A stretch of 64,000 nt of DNA from Atopsyche davidsoni (taxonomy: Eukaryota > Arthropoda > Insecta > Trichoptera > Hydrobiosidae): positions 10,020,501 through 10,084,500 of the forward strand of contig JAILWY010000015.1 in assembly GCA_022113835.1 (NCBI GenBank), written 5' to 3'. This document shows, in pieces, positions 60,360 through 64,000 of the stretch. The number at the start of each line of letters is the position of its first letter. Positions within the stretch are counted from its first letter, which is position 1. Made by a program: the position numbers and the translations under genes. Under the pieces are notes generated by a model. It worked only from the letters and a program-made list of their open reading frames with translations. It did no database searches and was not told where the DNA came from.

Positions 60360-61408
60360 TCTAATATATATAATAGCCATTGTGTGTATGTATGTTTCAT
60401 CTTTTGCTTCTCTATAGAATATCTTAAAAAATACAACGCTGATTTTTTGCACATAAGTTTAGTAAATTTTTCCGCAGCTATGTGCCGAATTTCAAGACGA
60501 TAGGATAATATTTTTATTTAAAAACTAATTTAATAAGGCTATAAAATATGCTTTAGCGAGTTTCAATATGTACGAATTATATGATTCTGTTCTTCACCGC
60601 GAGAATTTCAAATTTAGAACTTTTACAAAAAAAACAAATTTTGGATGCTTCTAAGAAATTTCCAGCTTATGTCAGTTTGACACAAACGCCATCTCTATTT
60701 TTTTATCGAAATTGCATTAGAAATTATTAATCACATCATTAATAACTCAAAATAACACCTTCTACGCACAGAAAACGTAATTAAAAAAGAATTGCACAAT
60801 TGAACGTGATAAAGACTGCATCAAATAAATGAAAGTGCAGTGAAAAGTGATGTGTTGTTTGTGACACGAAATGTGACATAAATGAGTTGGAAGGAAAACG
60901 TGAGCAGCGTCTTCTTAAAATTCGAGTACGCGCATCGACCTCAAGACAAAAAGAAACTGATGCACAGCGAACGCTGCGTTTGTCTTCGGATTAATTAATG
61001 TGACCTGTCGATTTTGCAATGCTTTACATTATCAAGCAGAAAACCCATCAGATGGAAAGTTCAATGATTACTATCACAAAGGTAAAGTGAAACTACCAGC
61101 AAGACCTATTTACCCAGTATATTTAAAGAATATTTATAATGGAAATTTCAAGAGAAAAATAAGATCATACAATAACAGTATATCTTTTGCATCAATGGGA
61201 GCTAAATTAGCAGGTCCAGTGGCAGAATCAGGACCACTCTGCTTCAAAGTTCAAGTCCAAATATATCACAGAACTTCACACCTTCATCCAACTGATGGTA
61301 CAAAACGAAAGCTTACGAAAGATTCATCTAATTGTCAGCCAAACATATGTTCAAACACTATTGCATCGTTCATCGAATCCGTCATTTTTTAACGGGCTAC
61401 ATTTCTAG
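60360..61408 (+). mobile_element. Helitron C, non-autonomous
   Basis: It starts TCTAATATATATAATAGCC after an A and ends CTAG (61405..61408) before a T. Its body matches Helitron A, with one 23-residue repeat unit instead of three and the same junction from the Rep N-terminal frame into the 3' end. Confidence 0.9.
61000..61392 (+). pseudogene. truncated Helitron Rep-helicase, N-terminal part (copy C)
   Basis: A 130-codon frame closely matching the one in Helitron A: MTCRFCNALHYQAENPSDGK at the start, SYNNSISFASMGAK in the middle, SGPLCFKVQ then IYHRTSHLHP, and a tail with CQPNICSNTIASFIES. The paired Cys of the zinc region (FNDCCHKGK in A) is Tyr-Tyr here (FNDYYHKGK), which should abolish metal binding. 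Eight residues are missing before NFKRK relative to A. The HUH nuclease and helicase are absent. The frame stays open upstream into worn repeat sequence, but a stop in the TTAATTAATG context lies just before the Met. Confidence 0.85.
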
Positions 61409-62611
61409 TAATATTATAATAATAAGTATTAGCAATTAATTTAAATCACTTTGTATAGCGTATGTATAATTAGAACATCTTCTTTGTGCGTGATCTAATA
61501 AATAAAACCAAATAAACTTTTTTGAATGAATATAAAATATTCATTTTAAGTTAATTTAATGTATATTATTTTTAAATTTATTTGTTTTTTTATTAAAAAG
61601 TAAACATTCGTTATTAAATATTTAATTTAAATAAAACCTCAACTCAGACTAACAACAGGACTCCTGAGACAGAATAAAAAATTATTCGCCGTATATATTA
61701 ATTCTTTGGGTGTGTTCAAATAAGAAATTTTAATATATTAAAATTGCTGAGATAGAAAATTATTTAATTTATTAATAAATGTTACTTTTTTAAGTTAATT
61801 GTGTTATTTGTTTTTAGTTATACTATACACACATTGAACATAAATAATATATTTTTTTAAACATGAATAATGCGACTGAATACCTTATGTCTTTTCCATA
61901 TTACTAAGCAAAAACTTTGACCTATTTAATTTAGCAAAAAGTGTTTATATGATAAAACTTCAAATTGATTTGGGATTTTATCTAAAAAAAACTTTTTAAG
62001 AAAAACTGCACTGTATTGTAGGTTTTCTTGTGATATACATAAATACAACAAACAATCCTGATAAATCTTCAATTCTTTCTAAATGTTTACCAACACTTTC
62101 TTACTTGCTTATTTGGGCAGATTTTTACTTTTATACGTCTCATTTTTATACATATCTGATTTTGGATGTATCGCGCTCGTGGGAAAAACATCAAGCTGAA
62201 ATTCAAATCATGAATATTCATAATTTTATAGTAAAAATCTTAGTAGGCCAATACCACGTATTTAAAATTTAATATTTTCTTAGTAATAAAAATTAAATAA
62301 ATATTCTAATAAATCGTTTTTAATGTACGAATTGATGTGAAATTTAAATCTACCTTCTTGGAAAGCAGATCTGGCTGGTGACGCAATTATCAACCTTACT
62401 GAGAGATAAATTATTCTCGCGAAAATCTCGCACGTGCTAAAGGAGACAGGACACGTGTCTATAAATATATATCATAGGTATACAACACAGGGGAAGGGAA
62501 CATTTTTTTATATTAAATAAAGGTTTTAAATTGTCATTCATGTCACATTGCTTAATCATAATCAGACTAGCTGTTATTTTATTTTACGCATAATGCAATT
62601 TTATTATTAAA
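61409..62611. other. spacer between Helitrons C and D
   Basis: AT-rich, 1.2 kb. The 80-codon frame at 62030..62272 has no recognisable feature. Confidence 0.5.
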
Positions 62612-63284
62612 CTAGAAATGTAGCCCGTCATAAAATGACGTATTCGGTGAACGATGCAATAGTGTTTGAACATATGTTTGGCTGACAATTAGATGAATAT
62701 TTTATTTTGTACACATATATTTTGAATAACCGGATATTAATTTCGAAAGCAAAGCCATTCTAGGAAATATCACATTTCGTGTCACAAACAACGAATCACT
62801 TTCACTGCACTGTTCTTTATTAGATGCAGTCTTTATCAAGTTCAATTGTGCTATTCTTTTTTAATTACGTTTGCTGTGCTAAGACGGTGTTATTTTTTTA
62901 GGAGGCATTTTATGTTATTAATGATGTGATTAATAATTTCTAACGCAACTAAAAAATAAAATTGGTACTTGTGTCAAGCTGACATAAACTGAAAATTTCT
63001 TAGAAGCATCATATTTTGTTTTTTTGTAAAAATTCTAAATTTGAAATTCTCGCTGTGAACAACAGAATCATATAATTCGTACATAATGCATATTTGATAG
63101 TTTTATTTAATTAGTTTATAAATGAAAATATTATCTTATCGTCTTGAAATTCGGCACATAGCTGCGGAAAAATTTACTAAACTTACGTGCAAAAAATCAG
63201 CGTTGTATCTTTTAAGATATTCTATAGAGAAGCAAAAAATGAAACATACACACACACAAACACAATGGCTATTATTATAGTAGA
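62612..63284 (-). mobile_element. Helitron D, non-autonomous remnant
   Basis: On minus: TCTACTATAATAATAGCC from 63284 (after an A) to CTAG at 62612 (before a T). The 3' hairpin is clearest here: CGTCAT-TTT-ATGACG, a perfect 6-bp stem, ends 10 bases before the CTAG. It keeps the Met-Pro-Pro-Lys-Lys start (62908) but lacks the zinc region, and its organisation is like copy B. It faces Helitron C tail to tail. Confidence 0.9.
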
Positions 63285-63720
63285 TTATGAATTCGTTTTT
63301 AAAATGCAAATCAGTATTTTTAATTTTTTTTTTCTGAATTGTTTATTAATTGTTTTTATGTTCAACAATAAGGAAAACCATGTGTATTGCAAGTTTACAT
63401 GCATGAAATGCTTATATGTATTGATTTGTACACAACCACAATGTTTTATTGCTTGTACTCAGTAATTTGTTTATATATTTCTCGTCCTCAGATTATTTGA
63501 GCTTAAAAATTAACGCAAGCTATAAGTATAGAATATCTGCTGCCTTATACTTGTTAAGGATATTCTTTACGTGTATTTTTAAGACTTGAAATAATACTTG
63601 TCGCTTCAGCTTGAGTCGGCATCAAGAATGAGGTCTGAGCACACGTGTGTCTTTTAATTATTTCCGAGTCTGCTTTCTTATAAACGGAGTACCAAATAAA
63701 CAAATGTACGGACTTGAAGG
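63285..63720. other. gene-free stretch
   Basis: AT-rich. The 92-codon plus frame starting at 63187 lies partly within Helitron D and is not coding. Confidence 0.5.
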
Positions 63721-64000
63721 ACCCGTAAACCAGATGCAGCAAATAGCTTTGAACATCACGCAAGGAACGTAAGGATCGCTCTCAAACCAAAGGTTGCACT
63801 TCCCGAGCCTTATATAGATCGTAAGTTCATCGGGATTCCCCGTATTGCTCTATCTGCTTTTACCTTTCCGAGAATAGGAGACCATTCCTACCTCTCTGGC
63901 CCCGCGTCCAACTCGGCTCCGGGCGATTGGACTGCGCCAAGGAGTCAGCTTCGAGGCGTCGTTTTTCCTCGTCTGCAAATCGTTAATTATTCTCCCAAGC
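63721..64000. other. GC-richer block at the window edge, possible promoter region
   Basis: The last 280 bases are GC-richer and non-repetitive. TATATAG lies at 63811..63817 and a kappa-B-type GGGATTCCCC at 63832..63841. A gene could begin here and continue beyond the window; no coding frame is visible within it. Confidence 0.3.

Noticed and set aside
1..64000. CRISPR arrays, rRNA, bacterial operons or endogenous viral genes
   Set aside because: None seen. Repeats here are transposon-like or satellite, and no frame shows viral or bacterial protein features.

Overview
The window is eukaryotic and very AT-rich. It has no operons, ribosome-binding sites, rRNA or CRISPR. Short interstitial TTAGG arrays (the ancestral insect telomere motif), Helitrons of the arthropod type, tRNA-derived SINE-like pieces and many short inverted-repeat elements suggest an arthropod, most likely a non-dipteran insect. 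I cannot name the species from sequence alone.

Only one ordinary protein-coding gene is well supported. It is a small, intronless, GC-rich gene on the minus strand (CDS 55603..56049) encoding a 148-residue protein that looks like a lone PH-type domain. It has a TATA box at 56221..56228 and no upstream ATG in its short leader. A possible orphan exon or transposon remnant lies at 48261..48506. The rest reads as a gene desert or as introns of a gene whose exons lie outside the window.

Layout. 1-13 kb: AT-rich intergenic DNA with one GC-rich inverted-repeat element (1970..2150), two enhancer-like islands (2.5 and 3.5 kb), a perfect 97-bp-arm palindrome (5388..5587) and SINE-like pieces. 13-17 kb: a nest of repeats (hairpin element, 63-bp-arm palindrome, tRNA-Thr-like SINE head, GC-rich minisatellites, large foldback 15657..16905). 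18.5-19.7 kb: Helitron A with a truncated Rep-helicase reading frame. 20-27 kb: LINE fragment, MITEs, and TTAGG repeats inside a 29-bp inverted repeat. 27-36 kb: sparse repeats. 36-38.2 kb: a pile-up of one MITE family. 39.1-40.3 kb: a foldback copy joined to a degenerate three-unit satellite. 43.3-43.9 kb: three TGACGTCA sites, one of them upstream of a TATA motif. 46.1-46.9 kb: Helitron B. 52.4 kb: hAT-type MITE. 54.6-57.2 kb: the PH-like gene and flanking GC islands. 60.4-63.3 kb: Helitrons C and D facing opposite ways.

How the parts relate. The four Helitrons share the same 5' TC end and the same 3' hairpin plus CTAG end. A and C carry the same internal deletion, so they are members of one non-autonomous lineage that would need a helicase supplied in trans. 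The foldback and hairpin families share a 'GA-hairpin-GAAA' core that resembles a worn hammerhead ribozyme. This is the most testable unusual signal here, but it is a hypothesis. The repeat calls come from comparing parts of this window with each other; no database search was possible.
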